Assembly (NCBI GenBank): GCA_049509515.1
Contig: JBEKZV010000030.1
Coordinates: forward strand, 1-64,000
DNA length: 64,000 nucleotides
Direction of reading: 5' to 3'
Source: JBEKCP01 sp049509515
GTDB taxonomy: Bacteria; Planctomycetota; Planctomycetia; Pirellulales; Thermoguttaceae
Part shown: positions 34,653-42,779 of the stretch, in pieces
Layout: each line of letters opens with the position of its first letter
Position numbering within the stretch: the stretch's first letter is position 1
The notes under the pieces: generated by a model
The model's input: the letters and a program-made list of their open reading frames with translations, nothing else
The model's database searches: none
What the model was told of the DNA's origin: nothing
Position numbers and translations under genes: made by a program

Positions 34653-34981
34653 GGTCCGGGGCATTATATCGCAAACGGCCCCCCCGAAGCAGGCCACTCT
34701 TGGGTCTTGGGCCTTGGGTCTTGGCCCCCGGGCCTTGGCCTTGGTGCCAAGACCCAAGGCCCAAGACCCAAGACCGGTTTCGGTTGTCGGCGCCGCCGCA
34801 CCGGGAACTTGTCGCTGGCGGAGCAGTTGACATCTTCCTCCCCGTGCGGTTCCACAAACTATAATTTCATGGCCCACTGGCGAGCGCCGACCCCGCCGCG
34901 GGCACCATGCGTGGCATGGTCGGTCGGCGGGCTTTTTTGGCCCCTTCCGCACTACCCACCGCCCACTGCCAAAAGCCGACC
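34653..34981. other. Intergenic region between trpC and the beta-CASP gene
   Basis: Apart from the palindrome at 34699–34775, it holds the trpC promoter (TATAAT, minus, 34665–34670). It also holds a fragment of the CGCCGACC repeat family with an internal dyad CACCATGCGTGGCATGGT (about 34904–34921), and CCGCCCACTGCC wording near 34960 like the element at 48224. No gene is seen. Confidence 0.5.
34699..34775. repeat. GGTCTTGGG word-repeat palindrome
   Basis: The left half is tandem words CTTGGGTCTTGGGCCTTGGG; the right half is the reverse complement (GACCCAAGGCCCAAGACCC). The centre is GGCCTTGGTGCCAAG. The same words, with TCTTAGG instead of TCTTGGG, recur at 54687–54753. Such a stem could exceed 30 bp. 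Confidence 0.85.
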
Positions 34982-36379
34982 ATGAAACTCCAATTCCTCG
35001 GCGCCGCCCGGGAAGTGACCGGCTCGCAGTATTATTTCGAGGGCAATGGGACCCGGCTGCTGGTGGACTGCGGGATGTTCCAGGAGCGGGAGCACCTGGA
35101 GCGGAACTGGAACCCGCCTCCCGTGCGGCCGCGGGAGATCGACGCGGTGCTCCTGACCCACGCCCACTTGGACCATTGCGGCCTCTTACCCAGGCTGGTG
35201 GCGGAGGGCTTTCGGGGGCGGGTGCTGGCGACCCCGGCCACCGTCGACCTGGCCCGGTTGGTGCTGTGCGACTCGGCCCAGATCCAGGCGGAAGACGCGG
35301 CGTTCAAGGCCAAGCGGCATCGCCGGGAGGGCCGCCGCGGCCCGTACCCCGAAAAGCCCCTGTACACGCTCGCCGACGTCCAGCGGACGCTGCCCCTGAT
35401 CGAGGCCGTGCCGTACGGCCGGGCGGTCCCGCTCGGCGGCGGCGCGGGGGCCACCTTCCACCAGGCCGGCCACATCCTGGGCTCGGCGATGATCGAGCTG
35501 GCGGTCGCCCTGGGCGACGTGTCGCGGCGGGTGATCTTCAGCGGCGACGTGGGCCAACCCCACAAACCGTTCGTCCGCCCACCGCAGCAGTTCACCGACG
35601 CCGACCAGATCGTCATGGAATCGACCTACGGCGACCGCACGCACGGCAACCACGACACCATCGAGCGGCAGTTGGCCGACGTGATCCGGCAAACCGCCGC
35701 CGCCGGCGGCAAGCTGGTCATCCCGATCTTCGCCATCGAGCGGGCCCAGGAGCTGATCTATTATTTCGGCCGGCTGGTCCGCACGGGCCGCATCCCCAGC
35801 CTGCCGGTGTTCCTCGACAGCCCCATGGCGGCCGAGGTCAACGAGGTCTTCCGCCGCCAGCGGGACGCCCTGGACCCGGAGGTGCTCCGCCGGATCGACG
35901 CCGGCGAGCCGCTGCTGGAGTTCCCCGGCCTGGTGACGGTCCGCAGCGTCGAGCAGTCCAAGGCCCTGAACCACCGCAAGGGGCCGGCGGTGATCATGGC
36001 CACCAGCGGCATGTGTACCGCCGGCCGGATCAAGCACCACCTGGCCCAGTACATCGACCGTCCGGAGTGTACGATCCTCTTCGTCGGCTACCAGGCCCGG
36101 GGCACGCTGGGCCGGCAGATCCTCGACGGCCGCCGCGAGGTCCGCCTGCACGGGCGGATGCGGCTGGTGCGGGCGCGGGTCGAGCAGATCGCTGGGCTTT
36201 CGGGCCATGCCGACCGGGAGTCGCTCTTGGCCTGGCTGCGGCATTTCGCCCATCCCCCGCGCCAGCTCTTCCTCACCCACGGCGAAGAACAATCCGCGCT
36301 GGCCCTGGCCGAAGAGATCCGCCAGGAGTTGCACTGGACCGTCACCGTGCCCGAGTACCGGCAGGTGGTGGAACTGTAA
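34982..36379 (+). CDS. Metallo-beta-lactamase / beta-CASP nuclease
   Basis: This 465-residue protein is of the Ysh1/CPSF73-like RNA-processing family. The zinc motif HAHLDHCG has His60, His62, Asp64 and His65. Further metal ligands appear in QAGHILGSAM and FSGDVGQPHKP. The beta-CASP domain shows ESTYGDRTHG, PIFAIERAQEL, VFLDSPMAAEVNEVF, and the C-terminal KHIII-type region VEQIAGLSGHADRESLL and FLTHGEEQSALAL. Bacterial homologues act as endo- or exoribonucleases. There is no obvious Shine-Dalgarno site before the ATG. The next gene is convergent, 3 nt away. Confidence 0.93.
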   Translation: MKLQFLGAAREVTGSQYYFEGNGTRLLVDCGMFQEREHLERNWNPPPVRPREIDAVLLTHAHLDHCGLLPRLVAEGFRGRVLATPATVDLARLVLCDSAQIQAEDAAFKAKRHRREGRRGPYPEKPLYTLADVQRTLPLIEAVPYGRAVPLGGGAGATFHQAGHILGSAMIELAVALGDVSRRVIFSGDVGQPHKPFVRPPQQFTDADQIVMESTYGDRTHGNHDTIERQLADVIRQTAAAGGKLVIPIFAIERAQELIYYFGRLVRTGRIPSLPVFLDSPMAAEVNEVFRRQRDALDPEVLRRIDAGEPLLEFPGLVTVRSVEQSKALNHRKGPAVIMATSGMCTAGRIKHHLAQYIDRPECTILFVGYQARGTLGRQILDGRREVRLHGRMRLVRARVEQIAGLSGHADRESLLAWLRHFAHPPRQLFLTHGEEQSALALAEEIRQELHWTVTVPEYRQVVEL

Positions 36380-36382
36380 CCG

Positions 36383-37486
36383 TTACCGCAGCAGATGGTC
36401 GTACACCACGGCGTAGCCCCGGACCATCTTCTCGGCGGAGAATTCGTCGAGGGCCCGGCGGCGGGCGGCGTCGCCCAGCCGGCGGGCCACCTCGGGTGAC
36501 TCCAAGAGACGCTGCGTCGCGCCGGCCAGCCCGGCACGGAGGCCGGTTGTGACCAGGTAGCCCGTCTCCCCGGGAACCACCAGCTCCCGCGTGGCCGGCG
36601 TGTCCGCGGCCACCACGGGAATGCCGGCGGCCATGGCCGAAAGGATCGCGCCGGCCTGCCCACCGCTGCCGCCCGCCGACCAGAACACGTCCAGGTGCGC
36701 CAGCGCCTCGCCGCCGTCGCTCGGCTCGCCGAGGAAATGGACCTTGTCGCGAATGAGCACCTGGTCGCGGAACTGCAAGAGCCGCTGGCGATGCGGGCCG
36801 TCGCCGAAGATCAACAGGTGTACGTCCTGGCGGATCACTTTCAACAGATCGGCGGCCCAGATGGCGTCCTTGATCCGCTCCGCTTCCCGCAAAGGCCCCA
36901 CGAGCCCGACCAGCCGGCACGACTCGTCCAGACCAAGCTCGCGGAGCCGCTGGCCGCGGCTGTGGACCGGTGGCGGCGGCGGCGCCACGCCATCGGGGAT
37001 GACGTGGATCCGCTCGGCGGGCAGTCCCCGGGCAATCGCAGCCGCCCGCGCGGCCGGGCCGGCCACCACCACCGCGTCCGCGCATCGGGCGATCGAGCGA
37101 TCGGCAACCTGCCCCAAAACCGTTGCTCGCGGTGCAGGGTCCGCCTGGAGCACGAACCGGCCGGTGCCACGCGCCTTGGCCGCCAGGCCGTACACGGCGG
37201 CCGCCGGGCCCCAGGCGTGGACCAGGTCCGGCCGCCACCGGGCCGCCTCTCCCCGCAACCGCCACCAGGTCTGCGGGTCCAGCGGCCACCGCCGCCCGAG
37301 GATCGTGATGGCCACGCGCGATCGCTCCAGGATGGCCGGGGGCGGCCCGCCGGCCGACAGCACGCACGCATGATGCGTAAAGGCCCCCGGCGGCAGTCCC
37401 GCCGCCAGCAAGCCGAGCTGCCGGGCGGCGCCGTAGCCGTCGAGCCGGTCGAGGACATGGAGGATGCGATTCACGGCATGGCTCAT
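36383..37486 (-). CDS. GT4-family glycosyltransferase
   Basis: This 367-residue GT-B glycosyltransferase has an N-terminal acceptor domain opening ILHVLDRLDGYGAARQLGLL. The nucleotide-sugar domain carries RLVGLVGPLREAERIKDAIW, HLLIFGDGPHRQRL and VHFLGEPSDGGEALAHLDVF. The late donor-binding region is SAMAAGIPVVAADTPATREL, but the EX7E motif is altered: SGGQAGAILSAM stands where an acidic residue is usual. Its ATG overlaps the stop of the preceding gene (ATGA), so the two are coupled. The pair may act in envelope glycan synthesis; the acceptor is unknown. Confidence 0.88.
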   Translation of the reverse strand: MSHAVNRILHVLDRLDGYGAARQLGLLAAGLPPGAFTHHACVLSAGGPPPAILERSRVAITILGRRWPLDPQTWWRLRGEAARWRPDLVHAWGPAAAVYGLAAKARGTGRFVLQADPAPRATVLGQVADRSIARCADAVVVAGPAARAAAIARGLPAERIHVIPDGVAPPPPPVHSRGQRLRELGLDESCRLVGLVGPLREAERIKDAIWAADLLKVIRQDVHLLIFGDGPHRQRLLQFRDQVLIRDKVHFLGEPSDGGEALAHLDVFWSAGGSGGQAGAILSAMAAGIPVVAADTPATRELVVPGETGYLVTTGLRAGLAGATQRLLESPEVARRLGDAARRRALDEFSAEKMVRGYAVVYDHLLR

Positions 37487-38700
37487 TCGTTGAAAAGCCC
37501 CTCGACTGCGTCGAGGGGTTCGGTTGCGGTTGAAGGCGAGGTCAAGCTGTCGAACAGTGCCAGATGCCTTTCGACCATTGTAGCAAGCGAGAAGTCGCGT
37601 GTCGCGCGAGTTTGCGCGGCCTGGGAAAGCCGTGCGGCCAGGCCGGGGTCCCCCAGGATTCGGGCAACAGCGGTCGCCAGGGCGGCAGCGTCGGCCGGCG
37701 GCACCAGCAGGGCCTCGCGAGCGTCGCCGGCCAAGTGGCGATGGTCGCCCACGTCGGTGGCCACGGTTGGGAGGCCCGCGGCCATGGCCTCCAAGAGCGC
37801 CAGGGGGGCCCCCTCCAGTGCCGGCACGACCGCCAGGTCCGCAGCCGCCAACAGCACGTCGAGTTCATCGAACACACCGGCCAGGAGGACCTGCCCCCCC
37901 AAGGCGAGCGATTCGATCTGTTGCTCGGCGGCAGCCCGGTCCGGGGCCTCGCCGGCCAGCCAGAGCCGCGCATGCGGCCACCGGCGGATCACGGCCGGCC
38001 AGGCCGCGACCAGGTGCTTCCATCCCCGGCCGGCGGCCAGCCGCACGGTCGAGACCGCCAACTGGTCCCAGGGGGCCAGCCGGAGGGCGGCATGGGCCTC
38101 GGCCAGCAGGCCCCGGGCGGCCGCCCGGGCCTCCGCGGTCCGTGGCGGCAGTGCCGCGGCGCCCAGCGGGATCTCGCGGATCCGCCGGCGGGGGTAGCCG
38201 GCGGCCTCCAGTTCGCGGCGGATGGCGGGCGTGGGTGCCACTAGCGCACTGGCCCGCAGGCACACGCCCTTCAGCTTCCGCCCGCCGGGCGACTCGATCT
38301 GCCGGAAACAATCGCCCTGCCGCCCTGACCGCTGGGCCCGCAACACGACCGGTCGGGGCAGCTTGGGAAGAAGGGCACGCACCGCGGCGGCGGCCTCATG
38401 CTCCAACCGCCAGACGTAAACCAGGTCGAACTCCTCCCGGTGTTCCCGGAGCCAGCGGGCCACCGCCCGCCCGTACCGCCACGTCGGCCAGCGGCCTTCC
38501 GGCGGCGGAGAGAGTCGGACCACCGGCAGGCCGTTCCAGGAGATTTCCGTGGGCCAGCGGGGCTGCCAGCGGGCGGTGAGGATCGTGGACCGGCACTGCC
38601 GCTCGGCCAGTCCAACCGTCAAGCGGGCCAGCGTCTGCTCCGCCGCCCCGGAAAGCGGCCAGAACCGCCGCGTCACCATCACCAGCCGCAACGGCTTCAC
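37483..38700 (-). CDS. GT4-family glycosyltransferase
   Basis: This 405-residue GT-B enzyme is the first gene of a two-gene operon. The N-terminus MKPLRLVMVTRRFWPLSGAA is typical for GT4. The donor domain shows LAVSTVRLAAGRGWKHLVAA, LWLAGEAPDRAAAEQQI and VVPALEGAPLALLEAMAAG, an intact EX7E motif, followed by LPTVATDVGDHRHLAG. The start is a GTG at 38700 with AGGAG upstream. Since only this protein keeps the full acid motif, it may be the main transferase, with its downstream partner acting on the product. Confidence 0.9.
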   Translation of the reverse strand: MKPLRLVMVTRRFWPLSGAAEQTLARLTVGLAERQCRSTILTARWQPRWPTEISWNGLPVVRLSPPPEGRWPTWRYGRAVARWLREHREEFDLVYVWRLEHEAAAAVRALLPKLPRPVVLRAQRSGRQGDCFRQIESPGGRKLKGVCLRASALVAPTPAIRRELEAAGYPRRRIREIPLGAAALPPRTAEARAAARGLLAEAHAALRLAPWDQLAVSTVRLAAGRGWKHLVAAWPAVIRRWPHARLWLAGEAPDRAAAEQQIESLALGGQVLLAGVFDELDVLLAAADLAVVPALEGAPLALLEAMAAGLPTVATDVGDHRHLAGDAREALLVPPADAAALATAVARILGDPGLAARLSQAAQTRATRDFSLATMVERHLALFDSLTSPSTATEPLDAVEGLFNE

Positions 38701-38732
38701 CGGCTCGGCTCCTGCACTGCGGTCGGCCGGAA

Positions 38733-38809
38733 GGGGACAGGTCCATATTTTCGGATCGAGACTTCGAGCAAGAACAACGCCCTTTGGCCGAAAAATGGAC
38801 CAGTCCCCC
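38733..38809. repeat. GGGGACAGGTCCATTTTT-type inverted repeat
   Basis: GGGGACAGGTCCATATTTTC at the left pairs with GAAAAATGGACCAGTCCCC at the right across about 35 nt. A related pair (AAAGGGGACCGTCCCCATT and AAATGGGGGCTGTCCCCTTT) is at 44015–44105. It lies between two genes pointing left, 12 bp before the end of hpt. Confidence 0.85.
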
Positions 38810-38820
38810 GGCGGCCTTAT

Positions 38821-39345
38821 TCAAGCCAGCTCCGACGGCTCCAGCACCGCCACATAGGGGAGATTGCGGTACCTGTCACGGAAATCCAGGCCGTAGCCGA
38901 CGACGAAGGCGTCGGGAATGTCGAAGCCCACGAAGTCCGGCTTGATCGGGGCCTTCGCGCGCCCCGCCTTGCGCAGCAACACCGCGCTGCGGACGCTGGT
39001 CGCCCCCAACTCGTCGATCTGCGGCAGCAGCTCCCACAGGGTGTTGCCGGTGTCGAAGATGTCGTCCACCAACAGCACGTCCCGCGAGCGAACGTCCGAC
39101 GACAACAAGTCGCAATCGATCACCAGCGGTCCCGGCCGCGTGCTGTCGTGGCGATCGCTACGGGCCTGGACCAGCCCGACCCGCAGCGGGATATCGAGCT
39201 TGCGGATCAGGTCGACCAGGAAGACGATGCCGCCGATCAGCACGCCGATGACCGTCAAGGGGCGGCCCTGGTAGTGCTGGCGGATCTCGGCGGCCAGACC
39301 CTCGATGCGCTCGGTCAGTTGTTTCTCGGTGATCAGGACTTTCAT
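38821..39345 (-). CDS. hpt: Hypoxanthine phosphoribosyltransferase
   Basis: This 174-residue purine-salvage enzyme joins hypoxanthine or guanine to PRPP. The PRPP-binding loop is VLLVDDIFDTGNT (90–102), with the preceding conserved GVLIGGIVFLVDLIRKL. The base-binding end includes KPDFVGFDIPDAFVVGYGLD. The flexible loop, usually Ser-Tyr-containing (SYG), reads QARSDRHDSTRPG here. GGGAAAG upstream supports the start. It is a single gene; the purine synthesis gene guaA is 25 kb away. Confidence 0.95.
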   Translation of the reverse strand: MKVLITEKQLTERIEGLAAEIRQHYQGRPLTVIGVLIGGIVFLVDLIRKLDIPLRVGLVQARSDRHDSTRPGPLVIDCDLLSSDVRSRDVLLVDDIFDTGNTLWELLPQIDELGATSVRSAVLLRKAGRAKAPIKPDFVGFDIPDAFVVGYGLDFRDRYRNLPYVAVLEPSELA

Positions 39346-39449
39346 GGGTCTTTCCCGGCAGACGAGACGGTTTGGGGCTTGCGGGTATTGTATACGAAGG
39401 AGTGGAGGAAGCCCAGCGGTCCGGGGCTTGGGCGATTGCCTGAATGCCG

Positions 39450-42400
39450 CTATCGTCGCGGGGCGGGCGTGAGCGGCGCGGGCTTGGGCGGCGGGACCCA
39501 ATTGGGGCCGGGCATCTGAAGCAGGTTGAGCTGCCTGGCCCCTTCGACACTGGTCCGGTTCTGCTGCGGCCAATAGTAGATCTTCTGCGCGGCCAGCCGC
39601 ACGGGCTCGCTGCCGATGTGTTCCTCGCGGAACAATTCGGCATCGGTCCTTCCGTCCCCCTCGAGCACTGCCAGGTCTGCCAGGTCCGTACGTTGGGAGT
39701 AGCTCATCCGCGCCGCCCGGGCGGTGTAGCGCACCAAGGCTCCCTTTTCGGTCGGCGTGCTGCCTTCCGCCACGACGTTGCCGGCAGCCAGCAGCTCGGC
39801 GTGGCCGTTGCCGCCGGCAGCGGCGGCGGGGGCCGTGGGGCCCACGTCCGTCACCGTCAGGTGGTCGCTGTGGAGCACGGCCGCGCCGGGGCCCAAGACC
39901 TCCGGGTTGTCGCTCTCCAGTGTGGCCCGCCAGTCCGAAACGGGGGCGTAGGCGGCCCGCACCTGGTCGTGGAACGTCATCTCCTTGGTGAGCACGTTGC
40001 CGGTGATCGAGCCGAGGAACCGCACGTGCAGGCCCATGAGTTGCGCGGAGTTGGCGGCCGCGTGGGGCTTTGCCACCCGCGCCGGCCCCGCCTGTGGCCC
40101 TGCAATCCCGACCGGCGCCCCTGGCGGCCGTGCAACCCGGGCCGGCCCCGCGTGCGGCCGCGCAATCCCGGCCGAGCCGCGGCGGACGTCGATCAACCAA
40201 CCCGGCCCTCCCGTCCCCAGCACCCCGGTGATCATGTTGACTGCCAGGTCCGGCACTGCCATGCGGTCATAGGCGATCCGCCAGGGGCCCTCCGGGCGGT
40301 CCTCAAAGGTCTGGCTCTCCATGGACACGCCGCCGCGGCAATAGATCTGTTCCACTTGCGGAGGCTGCCGGGGATTGGGCTCGGTGAACACCAGCGGGCG
40401 CTGCAGACGGACGTCCATCACCGGGGTGCGAAGCTGCTGCGAAGGGCCGGTGGCCGTCACGTCGCCCTCGAAGTGGGTCGTCAGACCGTCGAACTCCATC
40501 CGGCGGCGCCAGTCGACCCGCAGCGGCACGGGCCGTTCCAGCGGACTGCCGTCGAGTTTCTTGTCCATCGGCAGGAGCATCCATCCGACCCCATCGATCC
40601 ACACCCGATTCTGGCCGCGATGGAAGTGGATGTTCGAGCCGTTGAGGCTGATGCCCCGGCCCTCGAAATGGGCGGGTGCCCCGGAGGGTGCCCCGGTCAC
40701 GACTCCCGTGGCCCCCGGGAGATTGGCGTCCGTCATTTCGAGCCGCTCGCCGAAGATCCGCACGGGCTGCTCGCCCGACCCAGAGGGTGCCCCGGCCGGC
40801 TGGGTCTGGACGCAGCGGACGTTGCCGTCCACCGTCAAGGCCGCCAGCGTGGTCTTGTGTTGATCGTCCAGGAGCATGTGGGCCACCATCAGCCGGCCCT
40901 GGATGTCCAGGTGTTGCGGCCCCGCCGGCGCCCCGGCGAGCGGGCCAACGGCAGGCCCTACCGGTGCCCCGGTGGGCGCCCCGCGGGGGTCACGGCCAGC
41001 GGGGTTCGGGGTGCCGGGTGGACTTGGGGTCCCGGCCGGCGTGACTTGTGGTGCAGGCGTCTCGCGTGTCCTGGCAGCCGGGACGGCCGCACCAGGAGCC
41101 GCGGCACCCGGTCCCGCAGGGGCCGGCGGCGCCGGGGTGAAGTACACTTCCATTCGCTCGACCGCGCCGGACAACTGCAACGAGTCGAATTTCACGTCCC
41201 CCAAGGCCAACATCCGGTCGGGCTGAAGGTGTCCCTGGCCGCGCCCGCCGGCCGGCGCGGCCTCCAGGAGCCAGAGGTGGATCTGGCGGGCGTCCAGCTT
41301 TCCGCCGCCCTCCGAGCGGACGCTTGCGCCGCCGGTCAAACTCGCCCGATGGTATTGCCCTTCGGGACGGATCTCCAGTTGTTCCAGCCATTGGGCCACG
41401 AACGGCTGCCCGGGCCGGTCGGCCATCAGGCCGCGGACATAGCCCGGCCCCTTCGCCCACGCCTGCCCCAAATGACCCGGCTCGGCCGGATCGTAGCGGA
41501 AGCTCGGGGTGTGGATTTCGTTGGGGCCTTGTCGGAGCACGGCCTCCTGCGGGTCCGCCAGGGCCATCATTCCGCTCTGGAGGTCGTACTCGATGTGTTC
41601 GCCCCGGGCGAAGACCTTGTCGGCCGGGGCGGAGAAAGTGGCGGGGTGGCCCTGGGCCACCAGCCGCCGGGGTTCCAGGTCCAGGCCCAAGTTCCGCCGT
41701 TGGGCCACCTCGGCCTGGTTGCCGGTGGGCTTCCCCGTTCTCTGAGCCTGGGCGAAATAGACCGACAGCAACTCGCACTGCAGCCGGTCATTCTCAGCCG
41801 GCGCGCGGATCCGCACCAGGTCCACCTGGTCGCGGAACGTTGCCACCTGCCGGACAAGGTGGAAGTGGAACGGCCCGCGGCAGCGCACTTCGATGGCCCC
41901 GGCGCCCGCTCCCAGCGCGGCCACGCCCCGCCCGGCACCAGGGGCCGGCCGGTTTGCGGCACCGGCGGCCGCCCCGCGGGTTGTCGTCCGCGGGCCCGCG
42001 GCTGCTGCCGGCCGCGGGCCGGCCCCGTCCGGCGTGTCCTTGGCCGCGGCCATGTCCAGGTGGAGCAGGTCGAGGGACTGAAATTCGAACTGCTCGATGC
42101 CGCCGACGTTCGGCCCGGCGTGGCCCTTCTTCCCGGGGCCCTCCCGCGGCCGCAGCCGGATCTCCATCTGGCGCCCGCGGGCATAGCTCCGGCCCCAGCG
42201 GAAATCGACCTCGTGGGGTGTCCAAATCCGCTCCTCGTTCAGCTCGACTTCGCGGCCGGTCACGAGCAGGTCGTCTGCGTGGTCGGGCCGCTGTCCCTGC
42301 CTGCGGAGGGTCACCGGGCCGCGCAGCTTCCCTTCGACCGGCCGGCCGAGCCGCAGCCGCGCCAGGCTCACCGGCTGGTCGAAGCGGACCTTCGCCCCCT

Positions 42401-42779
42401 CCGGCGCCTCGAGGATCGTCGCCCGCCGGACCCGCTCGGGGAACTCCAGGTTCGGCTCCTCGGGCAGAAAGAGCACAACCAACGGGGACAGGTCGACCCA
42501 GCCCTCCCCCAGGTTCTCGTACTTCTGCATCAAGAGCAGGGCGTTCTCGCTCAGGAGGACCCGTGGGTCTTGGAACACCCAGGAGCCCGGCGGAAAGAGG
42601 CCTGCCAAGTGCTTGGTGATCGGCGGCGGGGGAGGCGGCCCGCCGTTGGGCCCGTCGCTGAAGGAATGGGGAGATTCGGCCGGCGGCTCGATCAGCGGCA
42701 CGGCCAACAGCGCATACGTCCAATAGGCCACTACCACGATGGCCAGGCTCGTGCCGATATGGACGACCCGGGGTCTCAC
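39450..42779 (-). CDS. Giant OstA/LptA-like envelope protein
   Basis: This 1109-residue protein has an N-terminal membrane anchor (HIGTSLAIVVVAYWTYALL) and is predicted to be almost all beta in the periplasm. Repeated units resembling OstA/LptA-C strands appear (ITGNVLTKEMTFHDQVRAAY, IFGERLEMTDANLPGATGVV, KYTARAARMSYSQRTDLADL-like), each with the pattern G.....G.V........L....L.V. They are joined by Pro/Ala/Gly-rich linkers, e.g. at about residues 265–300, 560–640 and 870–905. The last linker is a near-tandem repeat (AGPARVARPPGAPVG). It may form a beta-jellyroll bridge for lipid transport or a stalk. Its GTG start overlaps the LysM gene stop by 4 nt. Confidence 0.65.
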   Translation of the reverse strand: MRPRVVHIGTSLAIVVVAYWTYALLAVPLIEPPAESPHSFSDGPNGGPPPPPPITKHLAGLFPPGSWVFQDPRVLLSENALLLMQKYENLGEGWVDLSPLVVLFLPEEPNLEFPERVRRATILEAPEGAKVRFDQPVSLARLRLGRPVEGKLRGPVTLRRQGQRPDHADDLLVTGREVELNEERIWTPHEVDFRWGRSYARGRQMEIRLRPREGPGKKGHAGPNVGGIEQFEFQSLDLLHLDMAAAKDTPDGAGPRPAAAAGPRTTTRGAAAGAANRPAPGAGRGVAALGAGAGAIEVRCRGPFHFHLVRQVATFRDQVDLVRIRAPAENDRLQCELLSVYFAQAQRTGKPTGNQAEVAQRRNLGLDLEPRRLVAQGHPATFSAPADKVFARGEHIEYDLQSGMMALADPQEAVLRQGPNEIHTPSFRYDPAEPGHLGQAWAKGPGYVRGLMADRPGQPFVAQWLEQLEIRPEGQYHRASLTGGASVRSEGGGKLDARQIHLWLLEAAPAGGRGQGHLQPDRMLALGDVKFDSLQLSGAVERMEVYFTPAPPAPAGPGAAAPGAAVPAARTRETPAPQVTPAGTPSPPGTPNPAGRDPRGAPTGAPVGPAVGPLAGAPAGPQHLDIQGRLMVAHMLLDDQHKTTLAALTVDGNVRCVQTQPAGAPSGSGEQPVRIFGERLEMTDANLPGATGVVTGAPSGAPAHFEGRGISLNGSNIHFHRGQNRVWIDGVGWMLLPMDKKLDGSPLERPVPLRVDWRRRMEFDGLTTHFEGDVTATGPSQQLRTPVMDVRLQRPLVFTEPNPRQPPQVEQIYCRGGVSMESQTFEDRPEGPWRIAYDRMAVPDLAVNMITGVLGTGGPGWLIDVRRGSAGIARPHAGPARVARPPGAPVGIAGPQAGPARVAKPHAAANSAQLMGLHVRFLGSITGNVLTKEMTFHDQVRAAYAPVSDWRATLESDNPEVLGPGAAVLHSDHLTVTDVGPTAPAAAAGGNGHAELLAAGNVVAEGSTPTEKGALVRYTARAARMSYSQRTDLADLAVLEGDGRTDAELFREEHIGSEPVRLAAQKIYYWPQQNRTSVEGARQLNLLQMPGPNWVPPPKPAPLTPAPRR

